The notes: generated from the letters alone by a model not told the origin. Shown: positions 7,283-20,870, counted from the stretch's first letter. The stretch is 64,000 bases of DNA from Actinosynnema sp. ALI-1.44 (GCF_001984155.1 NZ_MTQO01000054.1:1116001-1180000); one strand, 5' to 3'. Numbers and translations: made by a program.

Positions 7283-9394
7283 TCAGAACTTGGTGTCCCA
7301 GGTCTTCTTGGCCTTCGGATCGTGGTAGATGTAGCCGCCCTGGAAGGTGCTGCGGCGCAGGATGCCGACCTGCTCTTCGTCGCTGGTGGGGTAGCCCAGG
7401 TAGGACCGTTCCCAGCCCAGGTTCTGCCAGTGATCCCGGATCGCGCCGTAGACCAGGTGCGCGTCGGTGTGCCGACTCGCGTAGATGGACAGACCGCCCG
7501 CGAAGTGCGTGAAGGTGCCTATGCCGTCCGGTGTCGCGGTGGTGTCCTGGATCGGCATCCGCAACGTGTGCCCGCCCGAGGCCAGGTACTTCGTCAACGC
7601 CGCACCGGAGACACTGCGCACGCCTGTGTCCTTGCCCCAATAGGCGCGGGTGTTGTTGACGAACTCGCGATAGCGGATGCCATCGACGAGCACCTCAGCG
7701 GCCTTCGGGCCGCCCGCGAAAACCCGCCACCCGTCGTCGTTGAGCCAGCGCAGCATGATCTGCGTGGTGACAAGCGGGTCCGGATCAGCCACGTTCCAGG
7801 TGGCGTCCTGCTTGAAGCCACCCGGGTAGTCCCACGCGAACTGGCCACTGTCGTTGGCCAGCCACAGCTCCGCATTGGCGTGCCGCAGGTAACGGCCTGG
7901 CACGTTCTTGGACTCCAACGACACACCCGAACCTGCCAAGCCCGGCTTGGCACACCAGGTCGCGTCCTTATTGAACACCTCGCTGCCGTCGCTGGCGTGC
8001 AGCTTCACTCGGTAACTCTGATGCCGCAGGTAACTGCCCACGTGCGTGGTGGACTCGAACGAGAAACAGTTCGCGTCGGCCAGGCCAGGGACGACCTTCC
8101 AACTCGCCTCACCCAGCGGAGCATCCGCGACCGTGTCGCTCTGGGTACCGGGGGTGATCCACGCGTCCCCACCGCCGGACCGCACATACCAGCCCTTGGC
8201 CGCTGTCTCCGGTGTCGTGGCCATCAGCGACTGGGTCAGCGTCGCGTACTGCGTCTCCGCGAGGAACTTCACGACATCGGCATACGTACCGGCCAGCGCG
8301 GCGTTCGCCGCGGCGACCAGACGCGGCCGCATCAAACTGGCCTCGGCCTTGGCCTTGATGTCGCGGACCTTCTTGCGGTCTGCTTCCTCGCGGATATCCT
8401 GCTCGCGTTTCGCGTCACGCCCGTCGGCGGCCTTCAGACCGGTGTCGATGAACGCCGCCCAGTCCGCCGGAGTCCCGCGCAACGCGGCATCGGCGGCGGT
8501 GCGGACCTCACTGTGCCGCGGGTCCGCCAACTCCGGTGTCGCCAGCAGTTGACGGATGAAGTTGTCGTCGCTCAGCACCAGCCAACCGTCCGGGGCCACG
8601 ATCCCCAGCACAGCGGCAGCGTTCTTCTTGGCCTGCTTCGCCGCCAACTCGCGAGCTTTCTGCTCGCTTTCCTTCCTCGCCTCGTCGATCGCGTCGCGCT
8701 GGTCCTGCAGATGCAGGGTGAAGATCGTGGTGGTGATGAACGTCTTCCACGTGGTGGCGTCCCCGCCCCACGCGGTTCCGGCGCCGTCCTTGACCTTAGG
8801 CCCGGTGGAGCGGCGCCATACCTGGTAGACGAAGTTCTGGTCGTTGCCGTCGAGCATCGCCGCATCAGCGGGGATCTCGGCGAACGCGGCCGCCTTCTGC
8901 CGGGCGTCCCGGGCCTGGCGCGCTTCTTCCTGGCGACGGGCGTACTCGATGTGGTCCCGGTCGACGAAGTCGTGGATACCCGTGCGGATGAACGCGGTCG
9001 CGTCCGGCGCGTCCGGCTTGTCCACCACGATCTTGTAGACCCGGTACGCCTCCGCTTTGGTCAGCGGGTACTTGTCCGGGTTGATCCGGTCATACACGCG
9101 GAACACGAAGTTCTTGTCCGACAGCATCAGCCATTCGTCGGTGGCTTCGCCGACCTCGATCGCGCGCACCGCCTTGATCTTCTCGACCTCGGTCGCCTCC
9201 GGTACCGCCGTCGCTCCCGGATCCGGTGCCTCCTGGGGAATCGCCGGTGCTTGGGCCGTCACCTCGGAGTTGCGGGACGCAGCCGCGGGCGGAACCTCCT
9301 GCGGCCCTGCCGCATGCGCGTACATCGGAGCCAAGAGGCCCGTGGTCAGCACGGCGGCCACCAAACTCCGCCTCATACGTCTACTGTGGACCAT
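7283..9394 (-). CDS. Secreted ALF-repeat protein with AbfB and LGFP-like C-terminal modules
   Basis: The product has 703 residues. A signal peptide (MRRSLVAAVLTTGLLAPMYAHA) precedes ALF repeats over roughly residues 60-390 (for example DAALRGTPADWAAFIDTGLK). Around residues 430-560 lies an AbfB-type beta-trefoil (CBM42-like), recognisable from FESTTHVGSYLRHQSYRVKL and LESKNVPGRYLRHANAELWL with KDATW repeats. The last ~100 residues look like LGFP repeats (NLGWERSYLGYPTSDEEQVG, STFQGGYIYHDPKA), thought to bind cell-wall carbohydrate. It probably sits on the cell surface. The start is uncertain: ATG at 9394, 9406 and 9427 are in frame, and GGGGAGG (9408-9414) best fits 9394. It lies between the two other ALF genes. 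Confidence 0.85.
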   Translation of the reverse strand: MVHSRRMRRSLVAAVLTTGLLAPMYAHAAGPQEVPPAAASRNSEVTAQAPAIPQEAPDPGATAVPEATEVEKIKAVRAIEVGEATDEWLMLSDKNFVFRVYDRINPDKYPLTKAEAYRVYKIVVDKPDAPDATAFIRTGIHDFVDRDHIEYARRQEEARQARDARQKAAAFAEIPADAAMLDGNDQNFVYQVWRRSTGPKVKDGAGTAWGGDATTWKTFITTTIFTLHLQDQRDAIDEARKESEQKARELAAKQAKKNAAAVLGIVAPDGWLVLSDDNFIRQLLATPELADPRHSEVRTAADAALRGTPADWAAFIDTGLKAADGRDAKREQDIREEADRKKVRDIKAKAEASLMRPRLVAAANAALAGTYADVVKFLAETQYATLTQSLMATTPETAAKGWYVRSGGGDAWITPGTQSDTVADAPLGEASWKVVPGLADANCFSFESTTHVGSYLRHQSYRVKLHASDGSEVFNKDATWCAKPGLAGSGVSLESKNVPGRYLRHANAELWLANDSGQFAWDYPGGFKQDATWNVADPDPLVTTQIMLRWLNDDGWRVFAGGPKAAEVLVDGIRYREFVNNTRAYWGKDTGVRSVSGAALTKYLASGGHTLRMPIQDTTATPDGIGTFTHFAGGLSIYASRHTDAHLVYGAIRDHWQNLGWERSYLGYPTSDEEQVGILRRSTFQGGYIYHDPKAKKTWDTKF

Positions 9395-9471
9395 GGTTCT
9401 TCGCATTCCTCCCCTTTTCTTGGGCATGACACAACACTCGCCCCATAGGGGCGAGGTGCTCGACAGGAAGA

Positions 9472-10536
9472 TCAGAGAGTGTGCTTGACGCGCTGTTCGC
9501 CGTCGATTGCTTGCTGCAGCAACGCATTCCAATACGCCGCCTGCTGCGCGGCCGAGTCACGCTCAGCCGACCACGCCGCCTCCGACGCCTTCGCCGGGTC
9601 GATGATCGAGGTCCAGTTCGGCCCCAGCGCGGCCTGCGCCGCCGCCAGCACCGCACGCCAGTTCTCCGCCTGCCGCACCGCCGACTGCTGCGCCTCCGAC
9701 CAGCCCGAACGAGCCGGCTGAGTCTGGGTACCGACCTGCTGCCACGCCCGCGTCGCCGCGTCCTTGGCCTGCTGCTTGGCCTCCTCCGAGGCCTCACGCG
9801 CGGCTTTCTCGGCGGCCTCGGCATCAGCGATCAACCGCACGATGGTGGATCGCCACTGCATGTTGTCGGTCGCGTGCCGCATCCGGAACACCTCCAGATC
9901 CAGCCGCGAACCAGCCGCCCAGCCATAGGCGAAGAACTCCACCAGGTCGTCATCAGTCGCGCCCTCACGCATCGCGTACGAGGCGGACAACCGCACCTGC
10001 TCACCGGGATCGTTGGTGGACAGCGACCGCACATAGTCCCGATCATGCTGGACAAGCGCTTGCCTCTGTTTGCCGACCTGATCGCGATACACCCGATCAC
10101 GAGACCGCGCGGCCTCATATCCCGACCGCACGAACGTTTCACGCTCAGCGTCTGTCGCATTCGGACCCAACAGGCGTTTGGCCTCGTTGTGGACCTGAGG
10201 CGAGTAATCCGGCGTCGTCGTCTCGTACACACGACGGACGAAATCCATATTCCGCGCACGACGCTGCTGCGCACGCTCCACCGCGTAGTCGAAACCACCG
10301 CCCGGAGCCAGAAAAGCCGCGATCGCCGCGTCCGGATCCGCACTGACCAACGCAGACCACGCCGACGTGCGCACCGTGCTGTACGGATGCGTACCAGCCA
10401 GGTATCTCACCCACACCCAGTCATCCGACGGCTGCTCCGCATTGATCGCCACCGACGGGCCCTCCTGGGCCACGGCAGGTGCTACCACGGAGAAAGAAGC
10501 CATGACACAGGCAGCGCAAACCAGGGCACGTCTCAC
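9472..10536 (-). CDS. Secreted ALF-repeat protein, first gene of the cluster
   Basis: The 354-residue product starts at GTG 10536, with GAGGGGG six bases upstream. A signal peptide (RRALVCAACVMASFSVVAPA, then VAQ) is followed by ALF-type helical repeats such as DAAIAAFLAPGGGFDYAVER and DAERETFVRSGYEAARSRDR, each centred on a short F/L-containing helix. An Ala/Glu-rich coiled coil (AEAAEKAAREASEEAKQQA) follows, and no enzymatic domain is seen. It precedes the AbfB/LGFP-bearing protein by 77 bases and the toxin-bearing protein after that. Its role may be structural or in export; this is inference. Confidence 0.82.
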   Translation of the reverse strand: MRRALVCAACVMASFSVVAPAVAQEGPSVAINAEQPSDDWVWVRYLAGTHPYSTVRTSAWSALVSADPDAAIAAFLAPGGGFDYAVERAQQRRARNMDFVRRVYETTTPDYSPQVHNEAKRLLGPNATDAERETFVRSGYEAARSRDRVYRDQVGKQRQALVQHDRDYVRSLSTNDPGEQVRLSASYAMREGATDDDLVEFFAYGWAAGSRLDLEVFRMRHATDNMQWRSTIVRLIADAEAAEKAAREASEEAKQQAKDAATRAWQQVGTQTQPARSGWSEAQQSAVRQAENWRAVLAAAQAALGPNWTSIIDPAKASEAAWSAERDSAAQQAAYWNALLQQAIDGEQRVKHTL

Positions 10537-10654
10537 CCTTGACCCCCTCGATCGAGTCCACACTGAGCCCCCCGGCTCGGTCCCAACGGAACGTAACCGC
10601 CTCACCACCGCCGCGCAACGAAAACAACACACTGTTGTGAAAGTTCAGACAGAC

Positions 10655-10683
10655 GGTCTAACCGCCCTTACGGGAAAAGCCAA
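10655..10683 (-). promoter_or_regulatory. Possible promoter of the ALF-repeat cluster
   Basis: On the minus strand TTGGCT (10683-10678) and TAGACC (10660-10655) are separated by exactly 17 bases, about 120 bases before the first ALF gene. The match to the vegetative consensus is partial, so this is a weak call. The remainder of 10537-10828 shows no gene or other feature I can support. Confidence 0.25.
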
Positions 10684-10828
10684 TCCACCGCATGGATTTG
10701 CACCGGGCGACCATCACGATCCCTGATGTATCGGCATACTTATGCCACGCCCCTTCGGCAAACGAGTGAAAAGGCTTGACACCACACGCGCGAACAATCA
10801 GTGACGCACTCAGTGCCGCAGTCACCCG

Positions 10829-12406
10829 TCAGGGCGCTGGGACCAGCGCGACGTACCACGGGCCAGGGTCGGCCCCCGGATTCCACGACGTGTCGACTGC
10901 CCACACCGCTATGGCGTTGTCCGGTGGGGTTTTCAGGTGCTTGAGGATCAGCTCGTTCTTCATTCCCGTTGGAGCCCAGTCGAAGTTGTGGAAGTTCCAG
11001 TCGAGCAGCGTGCGGCCGATCGGGCCCGACCTCGCCAGGACCGGAGGGAGCATGCCCGCGGCGGCAGCCGGGTTGGAGAACAAGTCCGACAGGGCGCAGT
11101 CACAGAAGTAGGCCTGGGCCCCCACCTCACCGGTCGAGGCGACTACTCGATCGCCCGCGATGATGCCGACTGTGGAACCAATCTGCGCATACTGCTCGGG
11201 CGCCGCCCAGTTTGTCTGGATCGGCGCGAACCGCGACGGTAACCCGCGCAAACCGTAGTAGCCGATGCAGGCGACAGCGAGCAGTACGACGGCCGCCAAC
11301 GGCCCTGATCGCGGATGCAACGCCACTTTTGACTGCTGAGCGGGTGTCGCGGCAGCGGCGACCGCGGCGGCCAGGAAAATCGTCGTGCAGATGATGCTCG
11401 GACCGTAGTACCAGTGGAACGGTGCGACTCCGAGCATGCAGTACGCCACGAAGTGCAGCACTCCGGCCAGCGCCAGCGGAGCGACGCGATCCAGTTGCCG
11501 AACCCGGTCACCGGGCCGGAACAGGCGCAATGCGACCCAGATGAGTGCGGCGAGCACACCGAGCACTGCGGGCAGGACGGACAGGACTGTCGCGGCGGGG
11601 AACACGCGCAAGTACAGATCCAGTCCGTTCTCGAAACCGTAGATGTTCCCGAAAGCCGTCCAGGTCGGGTTTTCCGTCTTGATGAACAGGGTGATCGGCA
11701 CCGCCGACCCCAGAGCGATCCAGCTCCACACATACCACGGAACGGTTATCCCGATCGCCGCCACCGGAGCCCACCACCAGCGGCGATCCCACTTGTGGCG
11801 CACGAGGACGAACACGACGACGACCACGATGACCAAGTCCGGCCGGGTCAACACGAGAAGACCGGCGAGTAGCCCGAACAGGACAGGCCGTTCGTCGACC
11901 GCGCTGGCCAGCAGCAGAGCGGTCAGTCCGCCCCCGAGGGTGATCTCAAGACCGATCGAGGAAATCAGCAGCGGGTTGACGACAACCAGTGTCGCGGCAA
12001 GCGGTGCGCACCAGGTGGGCAGACCGATCTTGCGGGCAACCCGGCGCAACCCGTACTCGACGGCGAGTGCGGACAGTACGTGAACGATGCCCAACGCCAG
12101 CACGGGTTGCCGGGTGACTGCGGTGAATGCCGCGAGAATCCACACGTTGAACACCGAGGTCGCGGTGTTCGCGGTCTGCGTGGGGACCAGACCCCAATGC
12201 CCGTGGTATGCAAGGTTCCGGGCGTAGCTGAGGGTGATGTACGTGTCGTCAATCAGAGCGGCCTTTGCGACCGCGACCACCGCCATGGCGACCACCGCCA
12301 CGTACAGCGACGGCACCCACGACCTGTTAGGCAGCCACCACGCACGTCGGCGCTCAACGTCCGGGTCAGCGGGTCTCGAACTCATCGACTCAATCGCCGA
12401 GGTCAC
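10829..12406 (-). CDS. Polytopic membrane protein, probable GT-C glycosyltransferase
   Basis: The 525-residue product has about ten hydrophobic segments, the first at residues 31-50. Soon after it comes IDDTYITLSYARNLAYHGHW, an acidic pair in the first extracytoplasmic loop followed by ARNLA-x-x-G, the pattern of GT-C enzymes such as mycobacterial AftB-type arabinofuranosyltransferases. Such enzymes use polyprenyl-linked sugars outside the membrane. The C-terminal ~100 residues are soluble and extracellular. GTG at 12406 has GGGAG five bases upstream. It is monocistronic as far as can be seen. The sugar and acceptor are unknown. Confidence 0.6.
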   Translation of the reverse strand: MTSAIESMSSRPADPDVERRRAWWLPNRSWVPSLYVAVVAMAVVAVAKAALIDDTYITLSYARNLAYHGHWGLVPTQTANTATSVFNVWILAAFTAVTRQPVLALGIVHVLSALAVEYGLRRVARKIGLPTWCAPLAATLVVVNPLLISSIGLEITLGGGLTALLLASAVDERPVLFGLLAGLLVLTRPDLVIVVVVVFVLVRHKWDRRWWWAPVAAIGITVPWYVWSWIALGSAVPITLFIKTENPTWTAFGNIYGFENGLDLYLRVFPAATVLSVLPAVLGVLAALIWVALRLFRPGDRVRQLDRVAPLALAGVLHFVAYCMLGVAPFHWYYGPSIICTTIFLAAAVAAAATPAQQSKVALHPRSGPLAAVVLLAVACIGYYGLRGLPSRFAPIQTNWAAPEQYAQIGSTVGIIAGDRVVASTGEVGAQAYFCDCALSDLFSNPAAAAGMLPPVLARSGPIGRTLLDWNFHNFDWAPTGMKNELILKHLKTPPDNAIAVWAVDTSWNPGADPGPWYVALVPAP

Positions 12407-12539
12407 TGGTTCTCCCTACGGAACACAGTCGGGCACGTACGCCGTGCCAAGTCGGCACAGACTGTACAGCCGCGCTGCGGTATACCGTCGGAGACATCCT
12501 TGAAACGACAGGGAAGTCGGTGACCACGCGTTTTCTGGA

Positions 12540-15308
12540 TCAGGTCCGCAACCGGGCGCTGAGCATGCGTGCTGTCCTGTCCTGGCTGACCGGTTTCGAC
12601 TGGGCTTCCAGTGCGCGGGACAGCACGTCCAGGATGCGGGCGACGATGCTCGGGGGCGTGTCGTCGGCGATCAGGTCGACCGAGTCCTTCGCCAGCTGTT
12701 CCGCCGTGCCCGGCGCGGCCATGGCCACGTGGCAGCGGGCGGCGCGGACCATCAGGAAGATCTGCCAGTCGGTTTCGCCGAGGTCGACCACGAGGTCCAT
12801 GGCGCGGAGGTTGTCGGCCAACGCGTCGGCGTGCCGCTCGAGTTGGGTGTAGGTGTAGCCGCGCAGCTCCAGCATCTCCGCGGTCAGTCGGTCGGCCATG
12901 TCGCCGTCGGGGATCAGGTACTCCGCCTGCCGCAACGCTTCCAGTGCCGCTTCGGGGTTCTTGTCGGCGATCGCGGCGGCTGCCTTGATCCACGCGCGGC
13001 ACGCCTCGACCGGCAGTTCGGCCTCGGTCCACAGCTCGGCGGCTCGGCGGTGACAGCGCTCGGCCTCTTCCGCGTCGCCCAGCGCGTGGCTGGTCGTGCC
13101 GATCCCGGCCCAGACCATGGCCTGGGAAGCCGCCGGGGCGTTGCCGACCAGGTCGAGCATGGCCTGGAAGTACCTGCGGCCCTGGGCGTGCTCGCCGAGT
13201 TCGGCGCAGACCGAACCGAGCCGGTAGCGGATCCGCAGCGTCGCCTCTTCCTCGTCCCGCTCCGGCAACAGCCGGAGGGCTTCCTCCAGTGCCTCGGCGG
13301 CTTCGATGAGACGGCCGTGCGCCAGGTAGCCCGACGACAGGATGTAGCACGCGTGCGCGGTCTCCAGCGATGTGCCTTCGGTTCGGCAGATGGCGACGGT
13401 TTCGACGAGTTCTCGCAGGTGCTCGCCCGCGCGGTCCATGTTGTCCACCATGAACGCCCTGTGCAGCAGCACATCCGGCCGCCACGGGCCCGGGTAGTCC
13501 TTGACGAACTCGACCAGTTCGGCCGATCGCCGCATCGCCGGCTCGACGTCTCCGCGGATCTCGGCGACCGCCATCCGCGCGCGCAGCGCGTGGAACCGGT
13601 CGCCTGGGCGCAGGCCCGGTGTGGCGAGCACCTCGTCCATGATCTTGCCCGCCTCGTCGAGGTTTCCCTGCCGGGCGGCGTGGTCGGCCTGCTCCAGCCG
13701 GACGGACGTGACCCGCTCCGGCGCTGTCTGGACGGCCAGTTCCTCGGCCTGCGCCAGCAGTTCCGACGCGTGGATGTGCTCGTGGCGGTTGTCGAGCAGT
13801 TCGCACAGGATCAGCCGGACCAGGATCCGGCCGGTCGACGACGAGTGCGCCTCGGCCCGCGCCAGCGCCTCCTCGGCCGTCGCGATGCCGCCGTCCAGGT
13901 CGCCCGCCTCGGCCTTGAGCATGCCCAGCCGCGCGTGGAACCGTGCCGCCTGGTCCTCCTCGCCGAGCTCGACCAGGCGCTGGATGGCTTTCGGCAGGTC
14001 GTCGAGCACGTCCGGGCCGGGGAACACGACTGTCCGGCGGGCCGCCAGCTGAGCCGCGAGTGTCGCGGGCAGCAACGGGTCCAGGTCCGCGGGCAGCGAC
14101 TTCAGCAGCCGCTGCCCGGTGAGGAAGTCGTTCTCCTCGTACGCCAGGTGCGCCTGGTAGGCCAGTTCGACCGGGTCCGCGGTGAGCGGTTCGGCCGCAG
14201 CGGCCGGATTCGGCACGGCCAGCGGCACGTGCACGGCATCCGGGGCGTCCATGATGGACTTGACGCGCTCGGACTGCCTGGTCGTTCCGTTGCGCTTGTC
14301 GAACTCGGCGGCCAGGTCCCGCGCTCGTGCCGTCAGGTACTCCCGGAGTCGCCCGGCCGTGGTGACTTCCACGCCACCACCGGGCTGCGGCACGACCAGT
14401 TCGGTGCGGTCGGTGTCGAGCCTGCTGAGCAGCAGCGCGGCGCTGGCCGCGAAGTTCATCGTGCCGATCGGGCTGGTGGCGTGGTGCACCTGGTCCAGGT
14501 GCCGCCGCAGCAGTTCCATCCCGCGTGGCACGTTGCCGGTCACCGCGCAGAACTCCAGGTGCAGTCCCACGTACCCCTGGCTGGCCTGTTCACGGGACTG
14601 CCGGTAGGCGAGCAGGTGGGCGTTCTTGGCTCGTTCGACCTCGCCCAGCGCTGTCAACGCGGGCAACAGCGCGGTGAGTACGCCTTGGGGCTGCGTGCTG
14701 CACGTGAACCGCCCAGCCAGCGCGGGTTCGGCGTGCCGCAGCGCTTCCTCGTAACGCCCGCGCAGCACGAGATGCTCGACTTGTTCCTCCACCACACATC
14801 CCGCGCAGTCGGACATGTCGTCGCGTTCGGTGCCGAGGAACCGGGCAAAGTGCTCGTCCGCCAACGCGAAGTCGCCGACGTGCGTCGCCGTGAGCGCTCG
14901 CTGGCCCCACACGGGCTGCAGGGAGAAGCCGAACCGCTTGAACCGCGTCTCCAGCTCGTCGAGCACGGATTCGATCTGGGCCAGCGTGAACCGGGGATCC
15001 CGGCGCAGCCCGACCGGCACCCACTTGTGCGCCCAGTTCAGGCTGCGCATGCCGCTGGCGGTGAACACCGACGGGTCGTGCTGCTCGGCCACGTGGCACC
15101 ACGCGATCGGCGCCAGGATCAGGTCGTAGCGGTTGAGGTAGTAGCAGGATTCGATCAGCGCGAGACGGCAGAGCGCGGGCAGTTCCTTGTCGCCGCTGGC
15201 GTCCGCGGCGCGCGCGGCCCGCTCCAGCGCCTCGTGCTTGGGCATACCGGTCGGCATGTCCGCTGCCTCGGTGAACAGCCGCACCGCGTGGTCGACGGGA
15301 TCGGTCAT
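12540..15308 (-). CDS. Tetratricopeptide-repeat protein coupled to Hsp90-like gene
   Basis: This is a 922-residue soluble helical protein with many TPR-like units, for example ALEEALRLLPERDEEEATLR, MAEIRGDVEPAMRRSAELVE-type helices and EEAERCHRRAAELWTEAELP. No catalytic domain, signal peptide or membrane segment is evident. Its ATG overlaps the stop of the Hsp90-like gene (ATGA at 15305-15308), so the two are translated together. In eukaryotes TPR proteins are common Hsp90 co-chaperones; a comparable partnership here is inference. The partner's C-terminus (DLLDRAVRR) lacks the EEVD tail those TPRs bind, so any contact would differ. Confidence 0.75.
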   Translation of the reverse strand: MTDPVDHAVRLFTEAADMPTGMPKHEALERAARAADASGDKELPALCRLALIESCYYLNRYDLILAPIAWCHVAEQHDPSVFTASGMRSLNWAHKWVPVGLRRDPRFTLAQIESVLDELETRFKRFGFSLQPVWGQRALTATHVGDFALADEHFARFLGTERDDMSDCAGCVVEEQVEHLVLRGRYEEALRHAEPALAGRFTCSTQPQGVLTALLPALTALGEVERAKNAHLLAYRQSREQASQGYVGLHLEFCAVTGNVPRGMELLRRHLDQVHHATSPIGTMNFAASAALLLSRLDTDRTELVVPQPGGGVEVTTAGRLREYLTARARDLAAEFDKRNGTTRQSERVKSIMDAPDAVHVPLAVPNPAAAAEPLTADPVELAYQAHLAYEENDFLTGQRLLKSLPADLDPLLPATLAAQLAARRTVVFPGPDVLDDLPKAIQRLVELGEEDQAARFHARLGMLKAEAGDLDGGIATAEEALARAEAHSSSTGRILVRLILCELLDNRHEHIHASELLAQAEELAVQTAPERVTSVRLEQADHAARQGNLDEAGKIMDEVLATPGLRPGDRFHALRARMAVAEIRGDVEPAMRRSAELVEFVKDYPGPWRPDVLLHRAFMVDNMDRAGEHLRELVETVAICRTEGTSLETAHACYILSSGYLAHGRLIEAAEALEEALRLLPERDEEEATLRIRYRLGSVCAELGEHAQGRRYFQAMLDLVGNAPAASQAMVWAGIGTTSHALGDAEEAERCHRRAAELWTEAELPVEACRAWIKAAAAIADKNPEAALEALRQAEYLIPDGDMADRLTAEMLELRGYTYTQLERHADALADNLRAMDLVVDLGETDWQIFLMVRAARCHVAMAAPGTAEQLAKDSVDLIADDTPPSIVARILDVLSRALEAQSKPVSQDRTARMLSARLRT

Positions 15309-17077
15309 CGGCGCACCGCCCGGTCGAGCAGGTCAAGGAAGGAACGGTTCAGCGCGGCCGTGTCCTTCGGCCGCATCGGCCGCCGGGACTGCAGCAGCGC
15401 GTGCACGTAGAGCGATTCGACGGTCAGCTCGGCCAACGTCCGGTCAGTCAGCTCGGACAGCCGCCGCACCAACGGATTGCGTGTGTTGAGTACGAGTTGC
15501 TGGCTCGCTGTGGACGCGGGTTCGGCCAGTTGCTCGATCAGTTCGGCCCAGAGCGGGTCGCTCTGCTCGCTGATCTCTGCGTTGTCGCGCTGCCGTTCCC
15601 GGTCGGCGTCGGTGATCAGCAGGGCGGGCAGCGAGATCGGGTCGAACTCGCGCGGCACGGCGTCGCAGTCGTGCCGGTCCAGCACTGTCCTGGCGAGCTT
15701 CAGGCTGGTGCGCAACTGGTCCTCGACCACGGGATCCGGCCGGTCCATCGTCGCCAGCAACTCGCTAGGCACCACCCGCCGGGTCGCCATGGACCCGTCG
15801 ACCTCGGCGACGCGCCGCATCAGCTCGGCGTCGTAGGCGTAGCCCGCGTTGAGCAGGCCGAGCCCCTGGGCCTGGGCGACCGGCGCGAGCTGGCGGAACT
15901 CGTCCACGTCGGGCGTGAAGAGAATGCTGTTGTGGCGCCTGCGGAACTGGCGCAGCGTCACGTTGCCGTCGGTGGTCTCGAACGGCAGCCAGTGCTCGAC
16001 CAGCCGCAGCAGGTCGTCGTCAACGAGCGCGACGGACTTCATGCCCAGCTGGTGTTTGGCGAGCAACGCCGACGCACGGTCGGGTTCGCTCCCGCCGAGC
16101 CGCACGAGCCAGTCCTTCAACACGGTGCCGAGCTCGTCGCGCACCCCGAGCAACGCCTCGTCCTGGTAGAGCGACTCGCGGCTGGCCGTCGGGCGCAGCG
16201 CGGACGAGTTCACCACGCAGCGAACGAAATACGCCCAGTCGGGGAGCAGCCCTTCGACCGAGTCCCCGACGAGCATGCGCTTGAGGTACACACGGTGTGC
16301 CTGACGTGCACCGGGATGCGCCGTGTCCGGCATGACGAACGCCGCGCCGGTCAGCCCCACCGCGGGCACGTCCAGCGGCAGCACCTCGAACGGCTGGAAG
16401 CCGAACGTCCGCTCGCAGTACGCGGCCAGCCTGTCCACGTGGACGTCGTAGGGCTCGTCCGACGGCCGCAGCCACGGCAGGTCGGGCTGGGAGACGCGCT
16501 CGTCGCCGACCAGCACCTCGGCGGGCAGCAACTCGCCGAACTCCCTGGCCAGCGCGACGACCATGTCGTGCTGCAGCCAGTGTTCGGCGTCCTTGCGGGG
16601 CACGAGCGTCACCGTCGTGCCGATCTCGGCCCGTGCCGAGTCGTCGGTGACCACTTCATAGGTGCCGGACGAATCAGCGGTCCAGCGCACCGCCTTGCCG
16701 CCCCTGGCCGATCGGCTGACCAGCCGGATCTCGTCGGCGACCAGGAAGCAGGACAGCAGACCGACGCCGAACTGGCCGAGGAAGTCCTGTCGCGCGAAGC
16801 CCAGTTCGTCGCGCTTGGAGGTACGGCCGAGCGTGGACAGCAGGGTGTGCACCTCGTCCTCGGTCAGCCCGATCCCACTGTCCGAGATGCGCAGTGTGCC
16901 GTCGCCGGTGTGCTCGGCCGGTTCGAGCACGATCCGGGCGTGGCCGCCGTCGCGTGCGGTGATCGCGTCCGTCGCGTTCTGCAACAGCTCCCGGACGTAG
17001 ACGCGAGGGCTGGAGTAGAGGTGCTGGCTGAGCAGCTCGATGATGCCTCGGAGATCGACGCCGAACGATCTGGACAT
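15305..17077 (-). CDS. Hsp90/HtpG-family ATPase
   Basis: This 590-residue protein has the GHKL ATP-binding motifs at the N-terminus: ELLQNATDAI (N box), ISDSGIGLTEDE (DxGxG) and GQFGVGLLSCFLV (GxxGxG lid). The middle segment contains RVYLKRMLVGDSVEGLLPDW and VVNSSALRPTASRESLYQDE, both HtpG-like. It is a little shorter than E. coli HtpG (624 residues) and divergent in the C-terminal dimerisation part. ATG at 17077 begins the conserved SRSFGVDLRGIIELLSQHLY. It is the first gene of a two-gene operon with a TPR protein and is divergent from pheS. It is better called an Hsp90-family protein than housekeeping HtpG. Confidence 0.88.
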   Translation of the reverse strand: MSRSFGVDLRGIIELLSQHLYSSPRVYVRELLQNATDAITARDGGHARIVLEPAEHTGDGTLRISDSGIGLTEDEVHTLLSTLGRTSKRDELGFARQDFLGQFGVGLLSCFLVADEIRLVSRSARGGKAVRWTADSSGTYEVVTDDSARAEIGTTVTLVPRKDAEHWLQHDMVVALAREFGELLPAEVLVGDERVSQPDLPWLRPSDEPYDVHVDRLAAYCERTFGFQPFEVLPLDVPAVGLTGAAFVMPDTAHPGARQAHRVYLKRMLVGDSVEGLLPDWAYFVRCVVNSSALRPTASRESLYQDEALLGVRDELGTVLKDWLVRLGGSEPDRASALLAKHQLGMKSVALVDDDLLRLVEHWLPFETTDGNVTLRQFRRRHNSILFTPDVDEFRQLAPVAQAQGLGLLNAGYAYDAELMRRVAEVDGSMATRRVVPSELLATMDRPDPVVEDQLRTSLKLARTVLDRHDCDAVPREFDPISLPALLITDADRERQRDNAEISEQSDPLWAELIEQLAEPASTASQQLVLNTRNPLVRRLSELTDRTLAELTVESLYVHALLQSRRPMRPKDTAALNRSFLDLLDRAVRR

Positions 17078-17190
17078 GAGTGGTAGCTGACCTCGGAATA
17101 CGATGGGGGACGACGCGAGTGTCGTGCGCGTCACTCTATCGGGCGAGTGCCCTGCCTGTTACTCCACGGAGGGCATGAGCGCTTATGTGA

Positions 17191-20867
<3,677 letters not shown>

Positions 20868-20870
20868 TCA

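Noticed and set aside
6749-9448. 899-codon open frame opposite two ALF-repeat genes
   Set aside because: It spans two real minus-strand genes and the gap between them, with Arg/Pro-rich composition typical of shadow frames.
12729-15410. 893-codon open frame opposite the TPR gene
   Set aside because: Composition is unnatural and it runs across the TPR/Hsp90 junction. The minus-strand genes have coherent families and operon overlap.
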